Shown in pieces: positions 1-7,013 of a DNA stretch of 64,000 bases; the stretch's first letter is position 1; every line of letters starts with the position of its first letter. The notes beneath the pieces are model-generated. The model was given only the letters and a program-made list of their open reading frames with translations, ran no database searches and was not told where the DNA came from. Both the position numbers and the translations under genes were made by a program. This DNA comes from Pseudoprimorskyibacter insulae (GTDB taxonomy: Bacteria > Pseudomonadota > Alphaproteobacteria > Rhodobacterales > Rhodobacteraceae): positions 124,001 through 188,000 of the forward strand of contig NZ_OMOJ01000004.1 of NCBI RefSeq assembly GCF_900302505.1, read 5' to 3'.

Positions 1-40
1 CGACTAGTATTGATGCAGCGACGGGACAGGCGCTCTGACA

Positions 41-604
41 ATGACGAAACCTAGCAGCTTAACGCGGCGTGGCCTTCTTGGCGCGTTTGCCGCAACTCTG
101 GTAACAGCCGCACCGACCTATTCGAATGCGGCCGGCTTCCTACGGGGCGGCGGTGATATCCGACGGGTGAAGATGTATTCGGGTCGAACCGGTGAACGGA
201 TCGACATGATTTACTGGATCGAAGGCGAATACATCAAAGACGCCGTCGCAGAAATCCACCATTTTATGCGTGACTGGCGCACGAACGATGTCAAATACAT
301 CGACCTGCGCACGCTGGACATCATGGCAGCCGCGCATAACCTGTTGGATGTAAACGAACCCTACATGCTTCTGTCAGGCTATCGCAGCCCGAAAACCAAC
401 GCCATGCTTCGCTCGCGCTCCTCTGGCGTTGCCAAGAATTCCCTTCATATGAAGGGTCAGGCTGCGGACCTGCGCCTTTCGTCCCGCTCAGTCGGTCAAA
501 TGGCACGTGCAGCGACAGCCTGCCATGCAGGCGGCGTAGGTCGGTATTCCAAGTCGGATTTTGTGCATGTGGACTGCGGCCCAGTGCGCACCTGGGGCAG
601 CTGA
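41..604 (+). CDS. DUF882 / YcbK-type M15-family murein peptidase-like protein, Tat-exported
   Basis: 187 aa. The N-terminus has a twin-arginine signal (LTRRGLLGAF, then a hydrophobic stretch to about residue 30), so export by Tat is expected. The mature part carries the DUF882/peptidase M15 zinc-site pattern: SGYRSP at about residues 110-115, SLHMKGQAADLR (His and Asp ligands) at about 134-145, and FVHVDCG near the C-terminus (third His). Family members are predicted D,D-carboxypeptidases or murein endopeptidases acting on periplasmic peptidoglycan. The ATG at 41 leaves the whole signal intact. A strong hairpin terminator follows 27 bases after the stop, so it ends its transcription unit. Fold and location are well supported; activity is inferred. 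Confidence 0.85.
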   Translation: MTKPSSLTRRGLLGAFAATLVTAAPTYSNAAGFLRGGGDIRRVKMYSGRTGERIDMIYWIEGEYIKDAVAEIHHFMRDWRTNDVKYIDLRTLDIMAAAHNLLDVNEPYMLLSGYRSPKTNAMLRSRSSGVAKNSLHMKGQAADLRLSSRSVGQMARAATACHAGGVGRYSKSDFVHVDCGPVRTWGS

Positions 605-630
605 TACTGCCCACCCTGCGATACGAAAAC

Positions 631-654
631 AAGGCGCTTCAGAGCGCCTTTTTT
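631..654 (+). terminator. Rho-independent terminator after the DUF882 gene
   Basis: An 8-bp perfect stem (AAGGCGCT / AGCGCCTT) with a 4-base loop, followed by TTTT. It lies 27 bases after the stop of the peptidase gene. Confidence 0.8.
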
Positions 655-743
655 CATGCGCAAAAGCTGTGCCCAAATGGGTCAAAGCGCCCCTGACACG
701 ACATCAGGAACGCGGCACAACCAATTCAAATGTAAGGAAGAAG

Positions 744-820
744 TGGCGCGGTTGACGGGGCTCGAACCCGCGACCCCCGGCGTGACAGGCCGGTACTCTA
801 ACCATCTGAGCTACAACCGC
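744..820 (-). tRNA. tRNA-Asp (GTC), downstream copy
   Basis: 77 nt including the encoded CCA. The minus strand reads GCGGTTG at the 5' end and CAACCGC-G-CCA at the 3' end, which pair as the acceptor stem. The anticodon arm is CCGGC-CTGTCAC-GCCGG, giving anticodon GTC (Asp). The T arm has GGTTCGAGCCC. It is identical to the copy at 957-1033 and has its own promoter-like sequence just upstream. Confidence 0.97.
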
Positions 821-829
821 GTGGGGGTT

Positions 830-858
830 CGGATACCCCCCTGCCCGAGGGGCGTCAA
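830..858 (-). promoter_or_regulatory. Sigma-70-type promoter for the downstream tRNA-Asp
   Basis: On the minus strand, TTGACG (853-858) is separated by exactly 17 bases from TATCCG (830-835). The -10 ends 10 bases before the tRNA 5' end, so the leader is very short. The same architecture is seen at the other three tRNAs of the window. Confidence 0.6.
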
Positions 859-920
859 CCAAAAAAAGTGCAAGCGCTTGCGGTTTTTTCAACTGGCAGG
901 TTTCAGGGGCCCAAACGTCA

Positions 921-949
921 AAAAGCCCCGCCAAATTGGCAGGGCTTTT
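921..949 (-). terminator. Terminator between the two tRNA-Asp genes
   Basis: Hairpin AAAAGCCC-(T)-GCCA / TGGC-(G)-GGGCTTTT read on the minus strand, ending in five T residues. It begins 7 bases after the 3' end of the tRNA-Asp at 957-1033, so the two tRNAs are probably separate transcripts. The hairpin is also stable on the plus strand. Confidence 0.7.
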
Positions 950-956
950 GATGAAG

Positions 957-1033
957 TGGCGCGGTTGACGGGGCTCGAACCCGCGACCCCCGGCGTGACA
1001 GGCCGGTACTCTAACCATCTGAGCTACAACCGC
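957..1033 (-). tRNA. tRNA-Asp (GTC), upstream copy
   Basis: 77 nt, CCA encoded. The sequence is identical to 744-820: acceptor stem GCGGTTG/CAACCGC and anticodon loop CTGTCAC giving GTC. It is preceded by a near-consensus promoter at 1065-1093 and followed by a terminator hairpin at 921-949. Confidence 0.97.
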
Positions 1034-1064
1034 GCTTTTGCCTGATCTCTCAAGCGTGTGCTGC

Positions 1065-1093
1065 GTTCTATGGCGCACCATCGGCCTCGTCAA
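1065..1093 (-). promoter_or_regulatory. Sigma-70-type promoter for the upstream tRNA-Asp
   Basis: On the minus strand, TTGACG (1088-1093), a spacer of exactly 17 bases, then TAGAAC (1065-1070). The -10 ends about 31 bases before the tRNA 5' end. This matches the strong stable-RNA promoters of alphaproteobacteria. Confidence 0.65.
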
Positions 1094-1262
1094 GCGCTTT
1101 TGAGCCAAGTTTTTCGAATTTTATATTTTTTTCGGCCCTTGCCGTGACCCGACCGCAACGCCGCCCAAGACTCTTATATATCAGGCCCATTTTTATGTTG
1201 TTTGTCAGCCCCTTGTACGGGTTGCTAGGGGCATCTGCTCAGACTGCCTAGGAAGACCAAAC

Positions 1263-2018
1263 ATGAAACGCCCCGATCGCCGCGCCTTTTTGGCTGCCTG
1301 CGGTGCTATGGCCTTGTGCCCAACCCTGCCCCAGGCCGCGCCGATGATCGCCCTACCAAGCGACATCGTTCAGAATGAGGCGGCAACGATCATGGCCGTG
1401 CGCACCGTGTCGCCTGTTGTGGCCATGACCTTCGACGACGGACCCCACCCGCGCCTGACCCCCCTTCTGCTCGATATGCTCAAGGCCCGCGGCCTGCGGG
1501 CCACCTTTTACCTGATCGGCAATCGCGTGGTGAAATGGCCCGATATCGTCAAACGCATCGCCGACGAAGGGCATGAAATCGGCAATCACAGCTGGTCTCA
1601 CCCTTTTCTGAGCAAACTGGGCAATGACGCGGTCCTAAGCGAAATCGACCGCACCACAGATGCCATATATAAGGTCACAGGCCGCCCGCCCGTCACTTTC
1701 CGCCCGCCCTATGGCGCCTTCACCAACAAACAACGCCAAATGCTGTACCAAAAGCGCAACCTGCCCACGGTGCTATGGTCCGTTGATCCCCAGGACTGGC
1801 GCAAACCGGGCGCCTCCACCGTCGCCAAGCGCATCCTTGGCGGCTCGCGGCCCGGTGCCATTATCCTCAGCCACGACATCCATACCGGCACGGTGAACGC
1901 CATGCCCGGCACGCTCGACGGGTTGCATGAGCGCGGATATCAACTTGGGACTGTGTCGCAAATCATGGGCTGGCCCCTTTGGCAAAGCCGATCCTTCCGC
2001 CGGGTCGTAAAAGGCTGA
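1263..2018 (+). CDS. Polysaccharide deacetylase (NodB domain), exported
   Basis: 251 aa. An RRAFLAACGA signal suggests Tat export. The NodB deacetylase motifs appear in order: TFDDGPHP (catalytic Asp 58 and metal Asp 59), NHSWSH (metal His 109 and His 113), RPPYGA (about 147-152), DPQDW (about 176-180) and LSHDIH near residue 205. The family removes N- or O-acetyl groups from cell-wall or extracellular polysaccharides with a divalent metal. No glycan cluster is adjacent, so the substrate is unknown. The upstream 229 bases hold the divergent tRNA promoter and an AT-rich TTATATATC element that may be this gene's -10. All motifs are intact, so activity is likely. Confidence 0.88.
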   Translation: MKRPDRRAFLAACGAMALCPTLPQAAPMIALPSDIVQNEAATIMAVRTVSPVVAMTFDDGPHPRLTPLLLDMLKARGLRATFYLIGNRVVKWPDIVKRIADEGHEIGNHSWSHPFLSKLGNDAVLSEIDRTTDAIYKVTGRPPVTFRPPYGAFTNKQRQMLYQKRNLPTVLWSVDPQDWRKPGASTVAKRILGGSRPGAIILSHDIHTGTVNAMPGTLDGLHERGYQLGTVSQIMGWPLWQSRSFRRVVKG

Positions 2019-2123
2019 GTCTGCACAAGATTTCTTTGCAAGAATACACGCATTATCCTATGTTCAGGCAAATATTGTTTCGATTTGCGATACAGTCGCC
2101 CGCCACCCACAGGAGGATGACCC

Positions 2124-2972
2124 GTGCATTTGCGAAGTTTAAAGACGCTATTGAATCATCGCCTACGGATCACGGACATCCTTGGCGGCGTGATGGAAAA
2201 TCCGGTCCGCAATACAATCCGCCTGTTCGTTGATCGCCATTCAATCGTATTCTTCGGTTTGGCCGCGCTGGTCCTCTATGTGTCGGACCTGTCGGATTTC
2301 CGGCCACATGTCGCGCCGGTTTGGGGGTTTGTGATTTGGCCGTTCGGGCTTGCCCTGTATCTCGGGCTCTACAGCCTGATGCTGATCCTGGCGGCCGCCG
2401 TCCAGCGCAGATTGGCCACCATAACCATTCCCACCTTGGTGCTGGGGGCCTTAGCACTAAGCCCAGCCGTGGCTCTATGTGAATGGCTGGCCGAGACAAT
2501 GTCTTCGAGCCGGTATGAGGCAACCTTCCTGCCGCACTTCCTGATGTATTTCGTCGTCGCCCAGGCCTTTGAAACGATCTTTCTGAATTTCGTCTTCCCG
2601 CTCAGCGCCCTTCGCACGGCCCCCGCCGATGCCTCGCTGCCCAGCTCCAGCATCATGGTCGCCGGAGAAGAGGTCGAGACAACCCGCGTTCTTTACATCG
2701 AGGCCAAAGAACATCTGGTCAACATCCGGCTGGACGGGCGCACAATCACCCACCGCGCCCGCCTTGGGGATCTGGTGGCCCAAACCCGCGCCGAAGACGG
2801 GTTTCAGCCCCACCGTTCCTGGTGGGTATCCCGCAGCGCCGCCCCCCGCCTGACCCGCGACGGGCAACGCTATGTCCTGGAGCTAAGCGACAACAGCAAA
2901 GTCCCTGTCGCCCGGAACAGAATCAACGATGTAAGGGATTGGCTGGATGGACAGGGACAGAAACGGGCGTGA
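2124..2972 (+). CDS. Membrane-bound LytTR-family DNA-binding regulator
   Basis: 282 aa. The start is GTG at 2124, chosen because AGGAGG lies 7 bases upstream and no better start exists. Residues about 38-165 form four hydrophobic segments (for example IVFFGLAALVLYV, then a long one around FGLALYLGLYSLML). Residues about 180-275 match the LytTR DNA-binding domain: RVLYIEAKEHLVNIRL, the HRSWWVSR core and the VPVARNRI ending. There is no receiver domain, so it is probably a one-component membrane regulator of unknown signal. A GCAAAT/ATTTGC inverted repeat with a 9-base spacer at 2068-2088 lies upstream of the Shine-Dalgarno and could be an autoregulatory site. Confidence 0.85.
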   Translation: MHLRSLKTLLNHRLRITDILGGVMENPVRNTIRLFVDRHSIVFFGLAALVLYVSDLSDFRPHVAPVWGFVIWPFGLALYLGLYSLMLILAAAVQRRLATITIPTLVLGALALSPAVALCEWLAETMSSSRYEATFLPHFLMYFVVAQAFETIFLNFVFPLSALRTAPADASLPSSSIMVAGEEVETTRVLYIEAKEHLVNIRLDGRTITHRARLGDLVAQTRAEDGFQPHRSWWVSRSAAPRLTRDGQRYVLELSDNSKVPVARNRINDVRDWLDGQGQKRA

Positions 2973-3085
2973 GCCCATGGATACCTCTAGGCAAAACCAT
3001 GCGCCACGAAAGCGTCCTGTGGTAACAGACAGCACGGAGCAGACCCTTGATAACCAAGTATCTTTTTCAAATCAACGGGATAGAA

Positions 3086-3161
<76 letters not shown>

Positions 3162-3171
3162 GGTGAGGCAT

Positions 3172-3200
3172 CGTTTAGCCAAAGGCTCGGCGGGGTTCAA
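3172..3200 (-). promoter_or_regulatory. Promoter for tRNA-Val (TAC)
   Basis: Minus strand TTGAAC (3195-3200), 17-base spacer, TAAACG (3172-3177), 10 bases before the tRNA 5' end. It sits between the soxR stop (3220) and the tRNA, so the tRNA does not depend on soxR read-through. Confidence 0.55.
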
Positions 3201-3219
3201 GAGGGAGTTTGCACTTTTC

Positions 3220-3684
3220 TCATTCTTCTTCGGAAAGCCAGTTGCGCGGGCCCGGTCCCTCTTTGCCGCGGCGGTCCGCCGGGTTGTAGAGCGGGCAGCG
3301 GTCCAGAGACAGGCAGCCGCAGCCGATACAGCTATCCAGTTCGTCCCGAAGGCGCTGGAGTTGAACAATCCGTTCATTGAGCGACGATTTCCAGCGGCGC
3401 GACGCCCGCCCCCAATCCTCGGCTGAGACGATCTTGTCATGCGGGATGTCCGACAGAATATCGCCCACCTCGGACAGCGGAATGCCCAAGGCCTGGGCCA
3501 CGCGGATCACGGCAACCCGGCGCAGTTCGGACCGGTTGTATCGGCGATGATTGGTCGGAGTCCGCCAGCTTTTAATCAAACCTTCGGCTTCGTAGTAATG
3601 CAATGTCGACACGGGCACCCCTGCCCGTTCGGCCATTGCGCCGACGCTTAGATCAGAGGGGACGGCCTTGCGCGGTTTGACCAT
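3220..3684 (-). CDS. soxR: Redox-sensitive MerR-family transcription regulator SoxR
   Basis: 154 aa, the same size as E. coli SoxR. The N-terminal winged HTH (LSVGAMAERAGVPVSTLHYYE) is MerR-type. A dimerisation helix (about 88-118) is followed by the [2Fe-2S] motif CIGCGCLSLDRC with Cys at 119, 122, 124 and 130, the same positions as in E. coli. SoxR senses redox-cycling compounds by oxidation of the cluster and activates promoters with an over-long spacer. There is no soxS, and outside enteric bacteria targets are usually efflux or redox enzymes; none is adjacent here, since both neighbours are tRNA-Val genes. A SoxR-box-like palindrome lies directly upstream. Confidence 0.93.
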   Translation of the reverse strand: MVKPRKAVPSDLSVGAMAERAGVPVSTLHYYEAEGLIKSWRTPTNHRRYNRSELRRVAVIRVAQALGIPLSEVGDILSDIPHDKIVSAEDWGRASRRWKSSLNERIVQLQRLRDELDSCIGCGCLSLDRCPLYNPADRRGKEGPGPRNWLSEEE

Positions 3685-3694
3685 GGCACTGATA

Positions 3695-3712
3695 CCTCAA
3701 GCACGCTTCAGA
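3695..3712 (-). promoter_or_regulatory. Possible SoxR box upstream of soxR
   Basis: The plus strand reads CCTCAAG-CACG-CTTCAGA. The left half matches the known SoxR half-site CCTCAAG exactly; the right half matches at 5 of 7 positions. On the minus strand a TATCAG element follows immediately (3689-3694), only a few bases before the ATG. This is consistent with autoregulation from a nearly leaderless transcript. It is a pattern match only. Confidence 0.45.
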
Positions 3713-3802
3713 TTTTACCGTGTGCCACAGAAGTAATGCTTGCAAGCCAAATAACGGGAGCGCGTCGCGCAATCGACACTTTTCAGGGGATAAATGTAGG
3801 AA

Positions 3803-3877
3803 TGGTGGGTGATGAGGGATTTGAACCCCCGACATCTTCGATGTGAACGAAGCGCTCTACCACTGAGCTAATCACCC
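3803..3877 (-). tRNA. tRNA-Val (CAC)
   Basis: 75 nt with encoded CCA. Acceptor stem GGGTGAT/ATCACCC. Anticodon arm CTTCG-TTCACAT-CGAAG gives CAC (Val, reading GUG). The D loop is one base shorter than in the TAC isoacceptor at 3086-3161, and the T arm differs (GGGGGTTCAAATCCC). Confidence 0.97.
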
Positions 3878-3887
3878 GGTCGGATGG

Positions 3888-3916
3888 GTCTTACCCGCCT
3901 CGCCACACAGGTGCAA
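3888..3916 (-). promoter_or_regulatory. Promoter for tRNA-Val (CAC)
   Basis: Minus strand TTGCAC (3911-3916), 17-base spacer, TAAGAC (3888-3893), 10 bases before the tRNA. It has the same spacing as the other tRNA promoters in the window. Confidence 0.5.
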
Positions 3917-4090
3917 GAGGGGCGCTGCCGCAAAAAACACCGAAAATATGCGGCAATGCGGCATTGCGCCAATTTGAGCACAGTTCAATTTCCTGTTCCG
4001 CCGCATGGGGTTGATCGAAATGTTCGATTCGGGCAAGTTCAATGCTGATTTTCGGCACCGAGCAGTCGAGACAAAAAAAGGGATACAGTG

Positions 4091-4270
4091 ATGAAAAAAG
4101 CAATCTTTGCCGCGATGCTCGTGGCATCGTCGCCGGCCTTTGCGGGCAACATGGAAGCGCCGGTGATGGACCCGGTGGTGATTGAAGCGGAAACCGCAGC
4201 AACCAGCAGCAGCGGCGGATTGACCGTCGCGTTGGTGACGCTGGTCATTCTGGCCGCCGCACTCGACTAA
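4091..4270 (+). CDS. Small exported protein with C-terminal membrane segment, unknown function
   Basis: 59 aa from the ATG at 4091; a GTG directly before it is an alternative start. The N-terminus MKKAIFAAMLVASSPAFA is a Sec signal peptide with an AFA cleavage site. A short acidic, proline-containing linker (EAPVMDPVVIEAE), a Ser/Gly patch and a terminal hydrophobic helix (GGLTVALVTLVILAAAL) follow. The mature product would be about 41 residues anchored by its C-terminus. I do not recognise a named family, though small proteins of this layout are common in roseobacters. It is followed by a strong terminator shared with lon. It is probably a real gene because signal, membrane segment and terminator agree. 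Confidence 0.6.
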   Translation: MKKAIFAAMLVASSPAFAGNMEAPVMDPVVIEAETAATSSSGGLTVALVTLVILAAALD

Positions 4271-4291
4271 GAGCCACGACCGCAGATAGAA

Positions 4292-4319
4292 AAACGCCCC
4301 GATCTTCATCGGGGCGTTT
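4292..4319. terminator. Bidirectional terminator between the small exported gene and lon
   Basis: A 12-bp perfect stem (AAACGCCCCGAT / ATCGGGGCGTTT) with loop CTTC. On the minus strand it runs into five T residues after the lon stop. It is placed to end both convergent transcripts. Confidence 0.85.
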
Positions 4320-4340
4320 CTTATTGATCAGACCGAGCGC

Positions 4341-6746
4341 TTAATGCGCGACGGCGCTTTCCGACTTGTCGCCCGATTTCAGCGCGGCTGCGGCGGCCTC
4401 TTCGGCCTCCTCGTCCCACTCAACCGCTTCGGGTTCGCGGATCAGCGCCAGTTTCAACACTTCCGAGACATGCTCAACCGGGATGATTTCCAAGCCCTGT
4501 TTCACATTGTCCGGCAATTCGGCCAGATCCTTTTCGTTCTCTTGCGGGATGAGAACGGTCTTGATCCCGCCGCGCAGTGCCGCCAGCAGCTTTTCCTTTA
4601 GCCCGCCAATGGCAGTGGCATTGCCGCGCAGGGTGACTTCGCCGGTCATGGCGATGTCCTTGCGCACCGGAATGCCCGTCAGGACCGACACGATCGCCGT
4701 CACCATCGCCAGACCGGCCGAGGGGCCATCTTTGGGCGTTGCGCCATCGGGAACGTGGACGTGGATGTCCATCTTTTCGAACTTCGGCGGCTTCACCCCA
4801 AGCTGCGGGCTGACCGAGCGGACATAGCTGGACGCCGCCTCGATCGATTCCTTCATGACCTCGCCCAGTTTCCCGGTCGTTTTCATGCGGCCCTTGCCCG
4901 GCAGTTTCAGCGCTTCGATGTGCAGCAGATCGCCGCCCACCGAGGTATAGGCCAGACCGGTGACAACACCGACCTGATGCTCATCCTCGGCCAGACCGTA
5001 GCGGAATTTTTTCACACCAAGGAAATCGTGCAGGTTCTCCGGCGTCACCGTCACGGTCTTGTCGGTGCCTTTGACGATGCTGGTCACGGCCTTACGCGCC
5101 AGTTTCGCCATTTCACGCTCAAGGTTCCGCACACCGGCTTCGCGTGTGTAATAGCGGATGACATCGGTCATAGCCGCGTCCGAGACCGAGAATTCGCCTT
5201 TCTTCAGACCGTGGTTCTTGATCTGCTTGGGCAGCAGGTGAACCTTGGCGATTTCCAGCTTTTCTTCCTCGGTGTAACCGGACAGCGGGATGATCTCCAT
5301 CCGGTCCAGAAGCGGGCCCGGCATGTTGTAGCTGTTCGAGGTGGTCAGGAACATCACATCGGACAGATCGTATTCCACCTCAAGATAGTGGTCCACGAAG
5401 GTCGAGTTCTGTTCCGGGTCCAGCACCTCAAGCATGGCCGAGGCCGGATCGCCACGGAAATCCTGCCCCATCTTGTCGATTTCATCGAGCAAGATCAGCG
5501 GGTTCGTGGTTTTGGCCTTTTTCAGCGCCTGAATGATCTTACCGGGCATTGAGCCGATATAGGTCCGGCGGTGGCCGCGGATTTCGGATTCATCGCGCAC
5601 GCCGCCAAGGCTGATACGGATGAATTCACGGCCCGTGGCCTTGGCAACCGATTTCCCAAGCGAGGTTTTACCCACACCCGGAGGGCCGACAAGGCACATG
5701 ATCGGGCCTTTCAGCTTTTTGCTGCGCTGTTGAACGGCCAGATATTCGACGATGCGTTCCTTGACCTTCTCAAGGCCATAGTGATCGGCATCGAGAATTT
5801 CCTCGGCGCGGCCCAGATCCTTTTTCACGCGCGACCGCACGCCCCACGGAATGGACAGCATCCAATCCAGATAGTTGCGCACAACCGTGGCTTCGGCGGA
5901 CATCGGGCTCATGTTCTTGAGCTTTTTGATCTCAGCGTCGGCCTTTTCGCGGGCTTCCTTCGAAAGCTTGGTCTTGGCGACCTTGTCTTCCAGTTCAGCG
6001 ATTTCATTGGCACCGTCTTCGCCGTCGCCCAATTCCTTCTGAATGGCCTTCATTTGCTCATTCAGATAGTACTCGCGCTGAGTCCGCTCCATCTGGGTTT
6101 TGACGCGCGTCTTGATCTTTTTCTCAACCTGAAGCACCGACATTTCGCCCTGCATCAAGCCGTAAACCATCTCAAGCCGTTCGCTGACCGACAGCGTTTC
6201 CAGCAGCTCTTGTTTCTGGGCCACGTCCACGCCCAGATGACCGGCCACAAGATCGGCCAGCTTGGCCGGTTCCGTGGTCTCAGACACCGCGCTCAGCGCT
6301 TCTTCGGGGATGTTTTTCTTGATCTTGGCGTAACGCTCAAACTCTTCGGCGACGGTGCGGATCAACGCCTCAATCGCCGAGGTATCGCCGGGCATTTCGT
6401 TCAGATAAACGGCCCGCGCCTCAAAGAAGCTGTCGTTGTCCAGATATTCGGTGATCTGCACCCGCGCCTGACCTTCGACCAGCACCTTAACGGTGCCGTC
6501 GGGCAGTTTCAGCAGTTGCAGCACATTGGCCAACACGCCAGTTTCATAAATGCCGTCGCTGGTCGGATCATCGACCGAAGGGTCGATCTGAGAGGCAAGC
6601 AGGATTTGCTTGTCGTCCGACATCACCTCTTCCAGCGCCCGCACCGATTTGTCGCGACCGACAAACAGGGGCACGATCATGTGGGGGAACACCACAATGT
6701 CGCGCAGCGGAAGCACGGGGTAGGATGAATTGAGGGGATCTTGCAT
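4341..6746 (-). CDS. lon: ATP-dependent protease La (Lon)
   Basis: 801 aa from the second ATG. An ATG at 6752 abuts the Shine-Dalgarno (AAGGA) with no spacing, while the one at 6746 has a 6-base spacing and gives MQDPLNSSYPVLPLRD, so the latter is preferred. The N-terminal substrate-binding domain spans about residues 8-200. A coiled central region precedes the AAA+ module, with Walker A GPPGVGKT (354-361) and Walker B LILLDEID (417-424). The C-terminal protease domain has DGPSAG with catalytic Ser 676 and the dyad Lys 719. Lon degrades misfolded and regulatory proteins in the cytoplasm. A sigma-32-like promoter lies about 80 bases upstream. Confidence 0.96.
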   Translation of the reverse strand: MQDPLNSSYPVLPLRDIVVFPHMIVPLFVGRDKSVRALEEVMSDDKQILLASQIDPSVDDPTSDGIYETGVLANVLQLLKLPDGTVKVLVEGQARVQITEYLDNDSFFEARAVYLNEMPGDTSAIEALIRTVAEEFERYAKIKKNIPEEALSAVSETTEPAKLADLVAGHLGVDVAQKQELLETLSVSERLEMVYGLMQGEMSVLQVEKKIKTRVKTQMERTQREYYLNEQMKAIQKELGDGEDGANEIAELEDKVAKTKLSKEAREKADAEIKKLKNMSPMSAEATVVRNYLDWMLSIPWGVRSRVKKDLGRAEEILDADHYGLEKVKERIVEYLAVQQRSKKLKGPIMCLVGPPGVGKTSLGKSVAKATGREFIRISLGGVRDESEIRGHRRTYIGSMPGKIIQALKKAKTTNPLILLDEIDKMGQDFRGDPASAMLEVLDPEQNSTFVDHYLEVEYDLSDVMFLTTSNSYNMPGPLLDRMEIIPLSGYTEEEKLEIAKVHLLPKQIKNHGLKKGEFSVSDAAMTDVIRYYTREAGVRNLEREMAKLARKAVTSIVKGTDKTVTVTPENLHDFLGVKKFRYGLAEDEHQVGVVTGLAYTSVGGDLLHIEALKLPGKGRMKTTGKLGEVMKESIEAASSYVRSVSPQLGVKPPKFEKMDIHVHVPDGATPKDGPSAGLAMVTAIVSVLTGIPVRKDIAMTGEVTLRGNATAIGGLKEKLLAALRGGIKTVLIPQENEKDLAELPDNVKQGLEIIPVEHVSEVLKLALIREPEAVEWDEEAEEAAAAALKSGDKSESAVAH

Positions 6747-6824
6747 GCTCATTCCTTGTTCTTGGCAAAACGGCTCTGGTCCCGCTTGGCGGCAACACCG
6801 GCCGTCTCCGGTCTCGGATATGTT

Positions 6825-6853
6825 AGGTGGGGCGCGGCACTGGTTAAGTCAAC
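6825..6853 (-). promoter_or_regulatory. Possible heat-shock (sigma-32-type) promoter for lon
   Basis: Minus strand GTTGACT (6847-6853), 14 bases, then CCCCACCT (6825-6832). This resembles the E. coli sigma-32 pattern CTTGAAA-N13..15-CCCCATNT. It lies about 80 bases before the lon start. It is a pattern match only, but lon is a classical heat-shock gene. Confidence 0.4.
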
Positions 6854-6979
6854 CTCGACCTCTCGTTTCGACGCAGCATGGCCTGTCCAGACAGCAGGCG
6901 CAAGGACACTGTTTCAAACCCCGCGCCAACTTGGGCGCGCGGTGAAGATTTCCCCAACAGTAGGCTGATTTTCGCGCTT

Positions 6980-7002
6980 TTGGCCCGGCCCAAACGGGCC
7001 AA
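6980..7002 (-). terminator. Hairpin after the RTX gene
   Basis: Stem TTGGCCCG / CGGGCCAA with a 7-base loop, starting 12 bases after the RTX stop on the minus strand. There is no long T run, so termination may be weak or Rho-assisted. Confidence 0.4.
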
Positions 7003-7013
7003 GGCCACAGGGT

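Noticed and set aside
5571-6728. Long plus-strand open frame antisense to lon
   Set aside because: His/Arg/Phe-rich composition without domains; it mirrors the Lon reading frame.
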